In this document: one piece after another, positions 44,494 to 51,181 of the stretch | Numbering within the stretch: the stretch's first letter is position 1 | How the letters are laid out: the number at the start of each line of letters is the position of its first letter | NCBI RefSeq assembly: GCF_900091525.1 | Contig: NZ_FMCU01000032.1 | Coordinates: 2,291 to 53,471, forward strand | From: Micromonospora matsumotoense | GTDB lineage: Bacteria > Actinomycetota > Actinomycetes > Mycobacteriales > Micromonosporaceae | Direction: 5' to 3' | DNA: 51,181 nt | Position numbers and translations under genes: made by a program | Notes under the pieces: model-generated | Seen by the model: only the letters and a program-made list of their open reading frames with translations | Told to the model about the DNA's origin: nothing | The model's database searches: none

Positions 44494-46359
44494 TCATCGC
44501 ACCGGCCGGGCTTCGGTCCAGGGGTACGCCTCGGCGCGGTACCGGAGGTACGTCTCCCGCAGGCCGACCGGCTCGTCGTCCAGTCGGTGAGGGAAGAGGA
44601 CGTGCGGGCCGACGAGATCCCGGTCTCTGCCGGGCCGGGCGACGGAGGGCGCCAGCCGGGTCGACGCCGGCAGCACCGGTCGGACCGGCTGGGTGTGGTC
44701 CGGCTGCCCCGCCGTCAACGACTCCACGGTCCACCAGGATTCCCGGGCGTCCACCTCGGCCAGCAGGTCCGCCAGGGAGGTGCCCGGAGCGCGGGCCAGC
44801 ACCTCGGCCACCGCGGCCGCACGGGTGGACACGTCCGTCGGCAGGTCCCCACGGTCGTCCTGGACAGCCCGCACCAGCGGCAGCACCGACCTGGCGGTCA
44901 GCCATTCGCAGGACAGCGCGTGCAGAGTCACCGCCGCGCTTTCACCCGACTCGTCCGGCCGCCACATCCGTACCTCGTCCATCGGTTCAAGTGCCGTCGG
45001 GTCCGCCGCTCCGGCATCCGTCCCGCACCACGGGCAGGGCCACGCCCGCACCAGGACCCGGGTGGTCGGCGAGACCACCCAGGCGGTGAGGTTCGGCCGC
45101 AGCAGCAGTGCGGACGCCTCCCGGTGGGCCATCCGGCGCAGCACGCCGGTCAGCTCGGCCGGGTCGTGATCGTCGGGCCTGGACCGGGGCAGCGGTTCCT
45201 GCGTCGCGAACCGCCCTCCCGCCGTGACCGCCAGCAGCCCGAGGTCGACCAGCGCCGCCCAACCGTCCGGCGTCAGTGTCCGCCGGTCCCGCGTGGTGAG
45301 GCCCATCTCGACCCAGGAGCGGATGGCACATCTGCGCAGAGGCGGCACCAGGTCGGTGAAGTCCCGGTCGGCCCCCGGGTCGGCCGCCGGCACGTGGCGC
45401 CGGAGGTCCGCACCGAGCAGGTACCCCGCCGCCCAGATCTCCAGGGACAGCGCCGGGCGGACCCCGCCCGGCGTGGCCGGCGAGCCGGATCCCGCCCCCG
45501 TCACGGCGGTCCGCCAGTCGGCGATCATCCGCTCGGCCGGCACCCCCACCAGTTGCGCCTGGTCCCGCCAGTCCCAGGTGAACGGATGCTGCAGGGGCTC
45601 GTCCGCGGACAGGGACACCAGCCGCAGCCCGCAGCGCGACTCCCGTAGTTCGACGGCCACCCCGCCACCGCCGGGCCGCTCGGGGGCAGGCACCGGGGCG
45701 GCGGGGTCCGACTCCCACCAGGCTGACGGGATCTTGAGATCCTCGGCGTAGACGATGGCCGGTCGGCGTCCCTGGTCACCGTAGATGCACAGGCTCACCA
45801 GATCGGCGTGCTCCACGAGGTTGGGTACGGTGGCGACCACCTGGATCGCCCGCTCGGCACAGAACCTGGTCACGGGCCCATCGTCGTCGACCTCCTCGTC
45901 GGGTATCCCCGCCAGGAACCGCGCCAGTTCCTCGGCGTACGCGACCGGCAGGGCGAGAGCGAGGGTGGGGGTCCACTCCGCGGCGGACATCTGGGCGAAC
46001 GGCCGACCGGCGAGGGCGGTGCGACGCACCGCGTACGAGTTGCGCGGGCTGGTCTGCTGCACCGACAGCGTCACGCCGTCGGTCGGCCGGGCAGCCAGTG
46101 CCCGGTGCAGGTGCTCGGCGAACCCCGCCGTCGGGAGGATGTCGTCCTGGAGGACGACGTGATGGGTGGCACCCGGTGCGATCGCCGCCCAAGCCCGCTT
46201 GGCGGTACGCAGCGGACTCGGCGGCCCGTCGGGGTCGGGGTCCACCACCACCTGCACGGGCAGCGGCCGGCACGCGGCGAGCAACGCCGGGATACGGTCG
46301 CTTCGGCGGGGGTGATGCATCACCACGACGCTGATCTCGATCGGGTTGATCGTGGCCAC
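44494..46359 (-). CDS. Glycosyltransferase-like protein with a large uncharacterised C-terminal region
   Basis: 621 aa from GTG 46359, which has GGAGGT upstream. Residues about 6-240 look like a GT-A-type transferase: strand ISVVVMHH, then VVLQDDILP with an acidic motif (D72, D73) where a metal/nucleotide-sugar site would be, and NLVEHADLVSL. The remaining 380 residues are unfamiliar. They contain a helical, winged-helix-like stretch (GLTTRDRRTLTPDGWAALVDLGLL) and a CPWCG motif that could bind metal or form a disulphide. It is the last gene of a minus-strand set behind a Gfo/Idh dehydrogenase and a 105-aa protein. Acceptor unknown; the transferase call is moderate. Confidence 0.6.
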   Translation of the reverse strand: MATINPIEISVVVMHHPRRSDRIPALLAACRPLPVQVVVDPDPDGPPSPLRTAKRAWAAIAPGATHHVVLQDDILPTAGFAEHLHRALAARPTDGVTLSVQQTSPRNSYAVRRTALAGRPFAQMSAAEWTPTLALALPVAYAEELARFLAGIPDEEVDDDGPVTRFCAERAIQVVATVPNLVEHADLVSLCIYGDQGRRPAIVYAEDLKIPSAWWESDPAAPVPAPERPGGGGVAVELRESRCGLRLVSLSADEPLQHPFTWDWRDQAQLVGVPAERMIADWRTAVTGAGSGSPATPGGVRPALSLEIWAAGYLLGADLRRHVPAADPGADRDFTDLVPPLRRCAIRSWVEMGLTTRDRRTLTPDGWAALVDLGLLAVTAGGRFATQEPLPRSRPDDHDPAELTGVLRRMAHREASALLLRPNLTAWVVSPTTRVLVRAWPCPWCGTDAGAADPTALEPMDEVRMWRPDESGESAAVTLHALSCEWLTARSVLPLVRAVQDDRGDLPTDVSTRAAAVAEVLARAPGTSLADLLAEVDARESWWTVESLTAGQPDHTQPVRPVLPASTRLAPSVARPGRDRDLVGPHVLFPHRLDDEPVGLRETYLRYRAEAYPWTEARPVR

Positions 46360-46456
46360 TGTAGAGCACCTCCGGTACGGATGCCGGCCGTCACGGCCGG
46401 TCGAGTCGCGGGTCTTCCCACAGCCGCAGCGCAGGCGCGGCAGGTGACCGGTGCCG

Positions 46457-46495
46457 CAGGGTGGGGCGGTGGGCAGAACCGACCGCCCCACCCTG
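46457..46495. terminator. Perfect 14-bp hairpin between the 105-aa gene and the glycosyltransferase
   Basis: CAGGGTGGGGCGGT (46457-46470) pairs with ACCGCCCCACCCTG (46482-46495) across 11 nt. It begins 13 nt after the small gene's stop and could stop or attenuate transcription before the glycosyltransferase gene. Confidence 0.7.
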
Positions 46496-46507
46496 CTCGT
46501 CCGCCCG

Positions 46508-46825
46508 TCAGTCCCGATCGACGCCCATGTGGTGCAGGACGTTACGGGTCAGTGCCTGCAGGCCCGGGTCGACCGCGAGCGCGCCGGGATAGTTCGTCGA
46601 TCCGGCGTCCAGCACCCGGCCACCCGCCGGGCGTTCCTCGTAGATGAGGTCGGCGCCGTGCCCCGAGTCCGCCCCCCAGTGCGCGACGAACCGCAGGCCG
46701 TGGTCGGCGTGGGCGAGGACGGTGAATCCCTTGGGTTCGACCGCCGGCATCCCCTGCACCTCCGGCAGGCCGCCGGCGACGGCCTGCCGGGCCGACGAAC
46801 GTGCGGCACGAGGCAGGGTGGACAT
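46508..46825 (-). CDS. Small 105-aa protein, similar to the end of DMFase-like proteins
   Basis: ATG 46825 is preceded by GGAGG. The segment GGRVLDAGSTNYPGALAVDP then LTRNVLHHMG resembles the C-terminal end of N,N-dimethylformamidase large-subunit-like proteins; the rest of such a protein (over 300 aa) is absent. It may be a stand-alone domain, a substrate protein or a truncated gene. It sits 53 nt after the Gfo/Idh gene and is followed at once by a strong hairpin, which suggests it is expressed at a different level from the glycosyltransferase gene. Confidence 0.6.
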   Translation of the reverse strand: MSTLPRAARSSARQAVAGGLPEVQGMPAVEPKGFTVLAHADHGLRFVAHWGADSGHGADLIYEERPAGGRVLDAGSTNYPGALAVDPGLQALTRNVLHHMGVDRD

Positions 46826-46878
46826 GGCCCTCCATCCTTCGGGTTCACGGCTGGTTCGGTGCCGCCGGACGCCGTGGC

Positions 46879-47919
46879 TCAGCTGGTCAGCGCGCCGTCG
46901 CGCGAGGGAGTCACCGGCGTCCTGACGCCGGCGCGGGTCGCCGCCGTGGCGGTGGCGGCGATCTCCTGGGCGCGGACCGCATCGTCAGGGCTGCACGGGC
47001 TCGGACCGCCATCGGTGGCCATGTCCAGGAAGGCGCGCATCTCGGCCCGGTAGGCCGCGGCGAACCGCTCGGTGAACCCCGCGTACGTCAGCGCCTCGGA
47101 GGACCGGTCGGTCGTGTTGAGCCGCGTGCCGGGCAGTCGGGTTGCCTGTAGTGCCCGCAGCGGAGTCATGGCGTTCAGGCCGGCCGCCACCGACAGCCGG
47201 GTGCCGAGCACCTCCATACGGTGGTCGTACCCGAGGGGGTTCAGGCGCGAGGCGGTGAGCACGGCGATCGCGCCACCGGAGAAGGTGAGCACCGCCGCGC
47301 CCACGCCGATCTCGCGCCCACCGGTGGGTCCGCCGGGCAACTCGTGAGCCTCCGCCTGCACCGCCACGACCTCGTCGTGCGCGATCCACCGCGCGGCGTC
47401 GATATCGTGGATCAGGCAGTCGGTGAAGATGTCGCCCGACGTCCGCTGATAGCCCTCGTCCGGTGGCTGACGGTCGAACGCGGTGCCTCGGATCATGATC
47501 ACCCGACCGGCCGCACCGGATCCCACCAGCTGGTGGAGCCTGCGATAGTCCGGGTCGAACCGGCGGTGGAAGCCCACCTGCACCCGGGCACCCGTCCGAC
47601 GGGCGGCCTCCGCCAGCTCGCGTGCCTCGTCCAGACCGGCGGCGAGTGGTTTCTCGCAGAAGACCGGCAATCCCTCGGTCATCGCCGCGACCAGAAGACC
47701 GAACCGTTCCGTCGCCGGGGTAGCCACGACCACCGCGTCGGCGTCCTCGACGAGGGCCGCCACGGACGGGCGAACCGAGCCGTCGACATCGGCTGCCACC
47801 CGGTGAGCCACCACCGGGTCGGCGTCGTGAATGAGCAGGGAACGGGCGGGGAGCATCGTGGCGAGATTTCGTGCGTGTACGGAACCAATTCGGCCTACGC
47901 CGACGACTCCTATTTTCAT
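46879..47919 (-). CDS. Gfo/Idh/MocA-family oxidoreductase (inositol 2-dehydrogenase-like)
   Basis: 346 aa. N-terminal Rossmann motif GVVGVGRIGSVHARNL, catalytic EKP (89-91, FCEKPLA) and the C-terminal family stretch DCLIHDIDAARW. These enzymes oxidise or reduce sugars, inositols or sugar nucleotides with NAD(P). The closest style is myo-inositol 2-dehydrogenase. ATG 47919 begins the Rossmann strand; the frame is open further upstream. It heads the set with the 105-aa protein and the glycosyltransferase-like protein, so a modified sugar is a plausible product. Confidence 0.92.
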   Translation of the reverse strand: MKIGVVGVGRIGSVHARNLATMLPARSLLIHDADPVVAHRVAADVDGSVRPSVAALVEDADAVVVATPATERFGLLVAAMTEGLPVFCEKPLAAGLDEARELAEAARRTGARVQVGFHRRFDPDYRRLHQLVGSGAAGRVIMIRGTAFDRQPPDEGYQRTSGDIFTDCLIHDIDAARWIAHDEVVAVQAEAHELPGGPTGGREIGVGAAVLTFSGGAIAVLTASRLNPLGYDHRMEVLGTRLSVAAGLNAMTPLRALQATRLPGTRLNTTDRSSEALTYAGFTERFAAAYRAEMRAFLDMATDGGPSPCSPDDAVRAQEIAATATAATRAGVRTPVTPSRDGALTS

Positions 47920-48467
47920 CGAATCGCGACAAGCGCGGTGGCCAGCGATATCGATGGCGAAGGAAGACACAGGTGAAGCATGCCCACCGAACACTCCCGT
48001 CTATCATATGTTCGCATGTTTCAATGTGGCGGCGATGATGCTACCCGCCCAATCCGCGATCCGCTACCCCAGGGTCTTTGCGTAGTCGATTGAGGTGCAC
48101 CTGACCTGACAGTAGTACTGTCGCGGCCTGCGTGGAGGGTGATGCGGAACGGGTGTGGCCCGTCGGTGATCATGGAATTGCCGAGAGGACGTCTGATCCT
48201 GATTCACGTTTGCCGATTTGAGGCCTTGGCCCCATATGGGCGGGCCAACCGGGCAATACATAAGGGCGCCGACCCCTGTAGTGTGCCGGCCGTTAGCGAC
48301 TTGGGGACAAACTCCGGCCAGACACTCATGGCGTAGCAAAAGCGCTAAAGCTGAACGTTCGCGAATGCTGTCGATCAGGGTGAAGGTGCAATGAAATCGG
48401 CAGGCCGATCGATGATCTTCAGCTTTGTGGTCGGGCTAATCAGACGCAAGGCGAACAAGACGTCCAG
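47920..48467. other. Intergenic region with a 15-bp palindrome
   Basis: No gene recognised; base composition is more AT-rich than the surroundings. GACAGTAGTACTGTC (48108-48122) is a perfect palindrome around a central G, about 190 nt upstream of the Gfo/Idh start, and is a candidate regulator site. Confidence 0.5.
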
Positions 48468-48884
48468 TCAGAGGGGACGTTCACGTCCACCGACTGGATC
48501 TGGCCGGAATTCCTGGGTGGCTGATGCAGCGGATTTTAGGGCTTGGGTCAGTTCGCGTAACTGCGCTTCCAGGTCAGCAAATTGCCCCGGAGTTCCGGCT
48601 GCCGCCACTTCGCGACGCAGAGCGGCGAGGTATTACTGGTGGAGGAGGTGTACTCGGCCGCCGGAGAGTCCCCATGTCCGGGCCACTTCGACAAGGGCCG
48701 CCACCTCGGCGTGACTGAGGACATGGTCGGCAAGGGCACGGTCGGGTACGTCGAGGTATGCGTCGGCGCGGGAGTCGCCGGTGGTTGCGGTCTGTACGCG
48801 TGCGGCTACGCCGGCAAGACTGATGCGGGGGCCGGGCTTGCACGTACCGTGGCCGACGCCAGCCGACGGACGCGCCAGGGCACC
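48468..48884 (-). pseudogene. Unknown open frame with an internal stop, fused to the trxB remnant
   Basis: In frame with the trxB remnant, the sequence continues (YLDVPDRALADHVLSHAEVAALVEVA), meets TAA at 48633-48635, then goes on in the same frame (YLAALRREVAAAGTPGQFADLEAQLREL) to TGA at 48468. The helical, Ala/Glu-rich sequence looks like genuine coding DNA but I do not recognise the family. Confidence 0.5.
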
Positions 48885-49149
48885 GGTCAGATCGACGCGG
48901 GTGACGTCGTCGGTGATGAACTCGGCGCCGACGTTCTCGGCCTGCTTACGGATGGGGTCCATCTGCTCTGGGCCCCTGATGCCGCCCGGGTGGCCCGGGA
49001 AGTTCTCCACCTCAGTGGTGGTCATCAGCGCGCCACCGGACTGCACACCCTCGGTGACCAGCGGCCTGAGGTTGGCGCGGGCGGCGTACATGGGGGCGGT
49101 AGCCGGACGGACCCGAGCCGATAATGATCAGGTTCCGGATGTCGTTCAT
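48885..49149 (-). pseudogene. trxB: Thioredoxin reductase 5' remnant
   Basis: Begins MNDIRNLIIIGSGPSGY, a normal TrxB FAD-binding start, then loses frame. Continues in another frame as MYAARANLRPL then GVQSGGALMTTTEVENFPG and FITDDVTRVDL. Similarity ends near 48885, about a quarter of the way through the protein, before the CxxC redox site. The start is 2 nt after the arsC stop, as in arsenic-resistance operons. Confidence 0.85.
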
Positions 49150-49151
49150 GG

Positions 49152-49424
49152 TCAGTCTGCTGGGATGAGGTCGGCGAGCAGCTTCTCGATGCGGCCCTTG
49201 ATGTCGTCGCGGATCGGGCGCACGGACTCGACGCCCTTACCGGCGGGGTCTTCGAGCTTCCAGTCCTCGTAGCGCTTGCCGGGGAGGACGGGGCAGGCAT
49301 CGCCGCAGCCCATGGTGATGATCGCGTCGGAGTCCTTGGCGGCGTCCCAGGTCAGCTTGGTCGGCCTTTGGCCGGTGATGTCGATACCGACCTCCTTCAT
49401 GGCCTCCACCGCCGCGGGGCCTGC
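49152..49424 (-). pseudogene. arsC: Arsenate reductase (ArsC, thioredoxin-linked type) C-terminal remnant
   Basis: Reads PAAVEAMKEVGIDITGQRPTKL, then DAIITMGCGDACPVLPGKRYEDW to the natural end. The N-terminal CxxNxxRS phosphatase-like loop is missing, so it is inactive even if translated from ATG 49409. Similarity stops at about 49424, where the 22-bp dispersed repeat begins. With trxB it marks a lost arsenic-resistance operon. Confidence 0.85.
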
Positions 49425-49442
49425 TGCACCGGTAGGTGACAG
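49421..49442. repeat. 22-bp dispersed repeat, copy 2
   Basis: CTGCTGCACCGGTAGGTGAC plus AG, one base different from copy 1 at 44379-44400, located precisely at the arsC truncation point. Confidence 0.6.
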
Positions 49443-49512
49443 TTTCAGTCACGCGGCCTGGGAGTGTGGCGTCGGGCGGCTCGACCCAAACCGCTGCGTT
49501 ACCTTGCTACAC

Positions 49513-50112
49513 GTGTTCGTTCCAGATTCACTCGCCTCCACGTTCATCGCTGCGCCTGACCCAGCCTGGCAGCAGCAGGGAGCCGCGCTCATCCACGAGT
49601 TGCAGGCTGTTCTGGGTCCGGTGGCGCGGAGGGTGGATCACATCGGCAGCACCTCGATCCCCGGCATGGCAGCCAAGCCGGTGCTAGACCTGCAGGTCAG
49701 CGTCGCTGACCTCGACGCCGCCGCAGCCGTGTTCGATAAACCACTGGCCGCCCTCGGATTCTGCCGACGACCATACGAGCGAGACCATGTTCCGGCCGGT
49801 CGTGACGACCCGCCAGACAGGTGGGCCAAGCGATACTGGAACAAGCGAAGCGCCGGTGAGCGGCATGTCAACCTGCATTGTCGGCTCGCAGGCTCACCGA
49901 ATGAGCGGCTCGCCCTGCTGTTCCGGGACTGGTTCAGGGCGCACCCGCCGGCAGTGCCGGCGTACGCACGGTTCAAGGGCACTCTGGCCGCCGCCGTCGG
50001 CGACCTGGACGTCTACACGGACGTCAAAGACCCGGTGGTCGACCTCGTCGTGACCATCGCGGAGGAATGGGCTGCCGCCACCGGCTGGTACCCGGACGGC
50101 GTCGACCGTTGA
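49513..50112 (+). CDS. GrpB family (UPF0157) nucleotidyltransferase-like protein
   Basis: 199 aa from GTG 49513; no good ribosome site is visible, so the start is uncertain. The family core RVDHIGSTSIPGMAAKPVLDLQV is complete (HxGSTxxPG plus Asp), as are KRYWNKR and HVNLHC further on. GrpB proteins have a minimal nucleotidyltransferase fold and unknown substrates; some are fused to dephospho-CoA kinase. It lies just beyond the arsC remnant and is convergent with the SUKH gene. Confidence 0.88.
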   Translation: MFVPDSLASTFIAAPDPAWQQQGAALIHELQAVLGPVARRVDHIGSTSIPGMAAKPVLDLQVSVADLDAAAAVFDKPLAALGFCRRPYERDHVPAGRDDPPDRWAKRYWNKRSAGERHVNLHCRLAGSPNERLALLFRDWFRAHPPAVPAYARFKGTLAAAVGDLDVYTDVKDPVVDLVVTIAEEWAAATGWYPDGVDR

Positions 50113-50191
50113 GGACTGGCTGCCCGTGAGCCGACTCGCACCGCATCCGCTTCTGCCGCGAGGTGCGGGGTGGGCCGCTCGCTGATGTCCG

Positions 50192-50908
50192 CTAATCCTC
50201 GAAGTCGAATGCGAAGGTGCCCGCTTCGAGGCGGTCGATGAGTTCGCCGACATCATCGGCTTGCCGGCTGGCGTTGTCCCACCCGCTGCTGGTGATGTCG
50301 ACCAGCAGCACCGGTGCGGGATCGCTGCGCAGGTCGAGCACGAGTTGTTCGCGAGACCCGTCACCGCCGATGATCGCGATGCCGGGGTGCGCGTCGACGC
50401 TCTCGCCCCATGCGTCGTGCCACTCGAGCATCTCGCGTGGCGTGTTGAGCCGGACATAGGCCCCGCCTGTCATCCACCCTCGCCGGAACCATGACGAACC
50501 TTGCAGGTAGCCCCGCCACGCGGCCGGCAGCGCTCTGCCCAGCGCGTGATGGACGTCGGTGAACTCCTGGTCGCCCACGGGTCCGCGGTAGTCGGCTTCC
50601 TCGATGATCGCGCCGACGATGTGGGCGTTGAGGTCGGCAAGCTCCTCTGCGGGGATCCAGTACTCCAGCACCTCGCGGCCACCGACCTGATGAACCTCGT
50701 AACGGTCCAGATACGCACGTTGGACCTCGAACCGGGTCACGTACCCGACGCCACCGGCAGGAACATTCCACTCGCGGGCGATCTTTGTGGCGTACCAACG
50801 GTTGAGTACCGGGTAGAAGACCGGCTGGTCCGGAAGGCGTGGTGGCCAAGCCCGCCATCCGGACGCCGCGACAAGGTCAAGCTCAGCCTGTCCGGTGGGC
50901 CGCCACAA
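50192..50908 (-). CDS. SUKH (SMI1/KNR4-like) domain protein with a conserved N-terminal domain
   Basis: 238 aa from TTG 50908. The N-terminal part (LWRPTGQAELDLVAASGWRAWPPRLPDQPVFYPV) belongs to a domain common in actinobacteria; the C-terminal part (about 115-238, ALPAAWRGYLQGSSWF, IAIIGGDGSREQLVLDL) is SUKH-like. SUKH proteins are typically immunity proteins to contact-dependent toxins, though many are solo. The start is unclear: reading frame and an AAGGAG favour an upstream codon at 50932, but that codon is ATC (see findings). Confidence 0.75.
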   Translation of the reverse strand: MWRPTGQAELDLVAASGWRAWPPRLPDQPVFYPVLNRWYATKIAREWNVPAGGVGYVTRFEVQRAYLDRYEVHQVGGREVLEYWIPAEELADLNAHIVGAIIEEADYRGPVGDQEFTDVHHALGRALPAAWRGYLQGSSWFRRGWMTGGAYVRLNTPREMLEWHDAWGESVDAHPGIAIIGGDGSREQLVLDLRSDPAPVLLVDITSSGWDNASRQADDVGELIDRLEAGTFAFDFED

Positions 50909-50932
50909 GGTGATCGTGTCGGAGACGTCGAT

Positions 50933-51181
50933 GGGTCTGCTCCTTCTCCACCATGGCTATCGTGTGATCGTGGCGAGCCACGCCCGCAACGCTGCTGCTG
51001 CCGGCCCCGGACGCTACCGCAGCCAGCTTCGGCCAGATCGATGACACATGGAACCCGGACGCACGCTCATGCCGCGATCCGCATGCTTACCGGGATCATC
51101 GTGCGTCGAGCCTGCCCGGGCGTACGGAGCCGGACAGGAGGGACGAAGTTCAGCCGATGATGGCGGCGAGAGTGGGGTTCG
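50933..51181. other. Window end without a recognised gene
   Basis: Nothing on either strand could be assigned to a family in these 249 bases. Confidence 0.4.

Noticed and set aside
46508..46825. 105-aa protein as a classical RiPP precursor
   Set aside because: No leader/core pattern, Cys-rich core or known RiPP enzyme nearby, and its C-terminal half resembles a DMFase-like domain. Kept only as an open possibility in the findings.
1..51181. CRISPR arrays, rRNA and tRNA genes
   Set aside because: No regularly spaced direct repeats and no rRNA or tRNA-like segments were seen by eye.

Overview
High-GC actinomycete DNA. The codon use, the NRPS style, the StrR-type operator motif, the KamD/KamE pair and the trypsin/STAND genes suggest a Micromonospora-like organism; that assignment is inference. 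Everything below was read by eye, without database searches.

Biosynthetic region (1 to about 31610). Two large nonribosomal peptide synthetase (NRPS) genes lie on the minus strand. NRPS1 (1-4221, cut by the window edge) begins C-A-T-C; its A domain carries an Asn/Asp-type specificity code. NRPS2 (18163-31464) is a complete (C-A-T)x4-TE synthetase; modules 2 and 3 read as Ser and Asp, modules 1 and 4 have codes I cannot assign. Between them lie a cytochrome P450 (divergent from NRPS1), a tight minus-strand operon mbtH-kamD-kamE-kamB-like, and a divergent alpha/beta hydrolase. KamD and KamE are the two subunits of adenosylcobalamin/PLP-dependent lysine 5,6-aminomutase, normally a lysine-fermentation enzyme. 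Here it is co-transcribed with an NRPS chaperone, which suggests a rearranged diamino acid (2,5- or 3,5-diaminohexanoate, or something made from it) as a building block. Three intergenic regions of this cluster carry the same inverted repeat, GTTCAA(C/G)TG-N11-C(A/G)(A/G)TTGAAC, close to the published StrR consensus. This ties NRPS1/P450, mbtH-kam/hydrolase and NRPS2 into one regulon whose StrR-like regulator is not in the window. An FkbM methyltransferase, a NarL-type two-component system flanked by an intact and a broken copy of a DUF1023 hydrolase, an acyltransferase-3 protein and a cold-shock-domain protein sit between the hydrolase and NRPS2; whether they belong to the pathway is unknown.

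Right border and scrap zone (31615-39096). A tyrosine-integrase C-terminal remnant abuts the NRPS2 promoter. A second integrase piece (the box I side) lies 4.2 kb further right on the same strand. Between them sit DUF998, LtrA, TetR and alpha/beta-hydrolase genes. Beyond are fragments of CobW, a UPF0718 permease and a TIGR03943 protein, the remains of a zinc-homeostasis locus, then a hypothetical membrane protein and about 1 kb of decayed sequence.

Conflict-type operon (39097-44040). A lipoprotein, a CU044_2847/trypco1-type protein and a 1323-aa trypsin-STAND NTPase-TM-WD40 protein form an operon resembling predicted NTP-dependent biological-conflict systems.

Far right (44041-51181). A minus-strand set holds a Gfo/Idh/MocA oxidoreductase, a 105-aa protein, a strong hairpin and a glycosyltransferase-like protein. 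After it come broken arsC and trxB remnants, a GrpB-family protein and a SUKH-domain protein.
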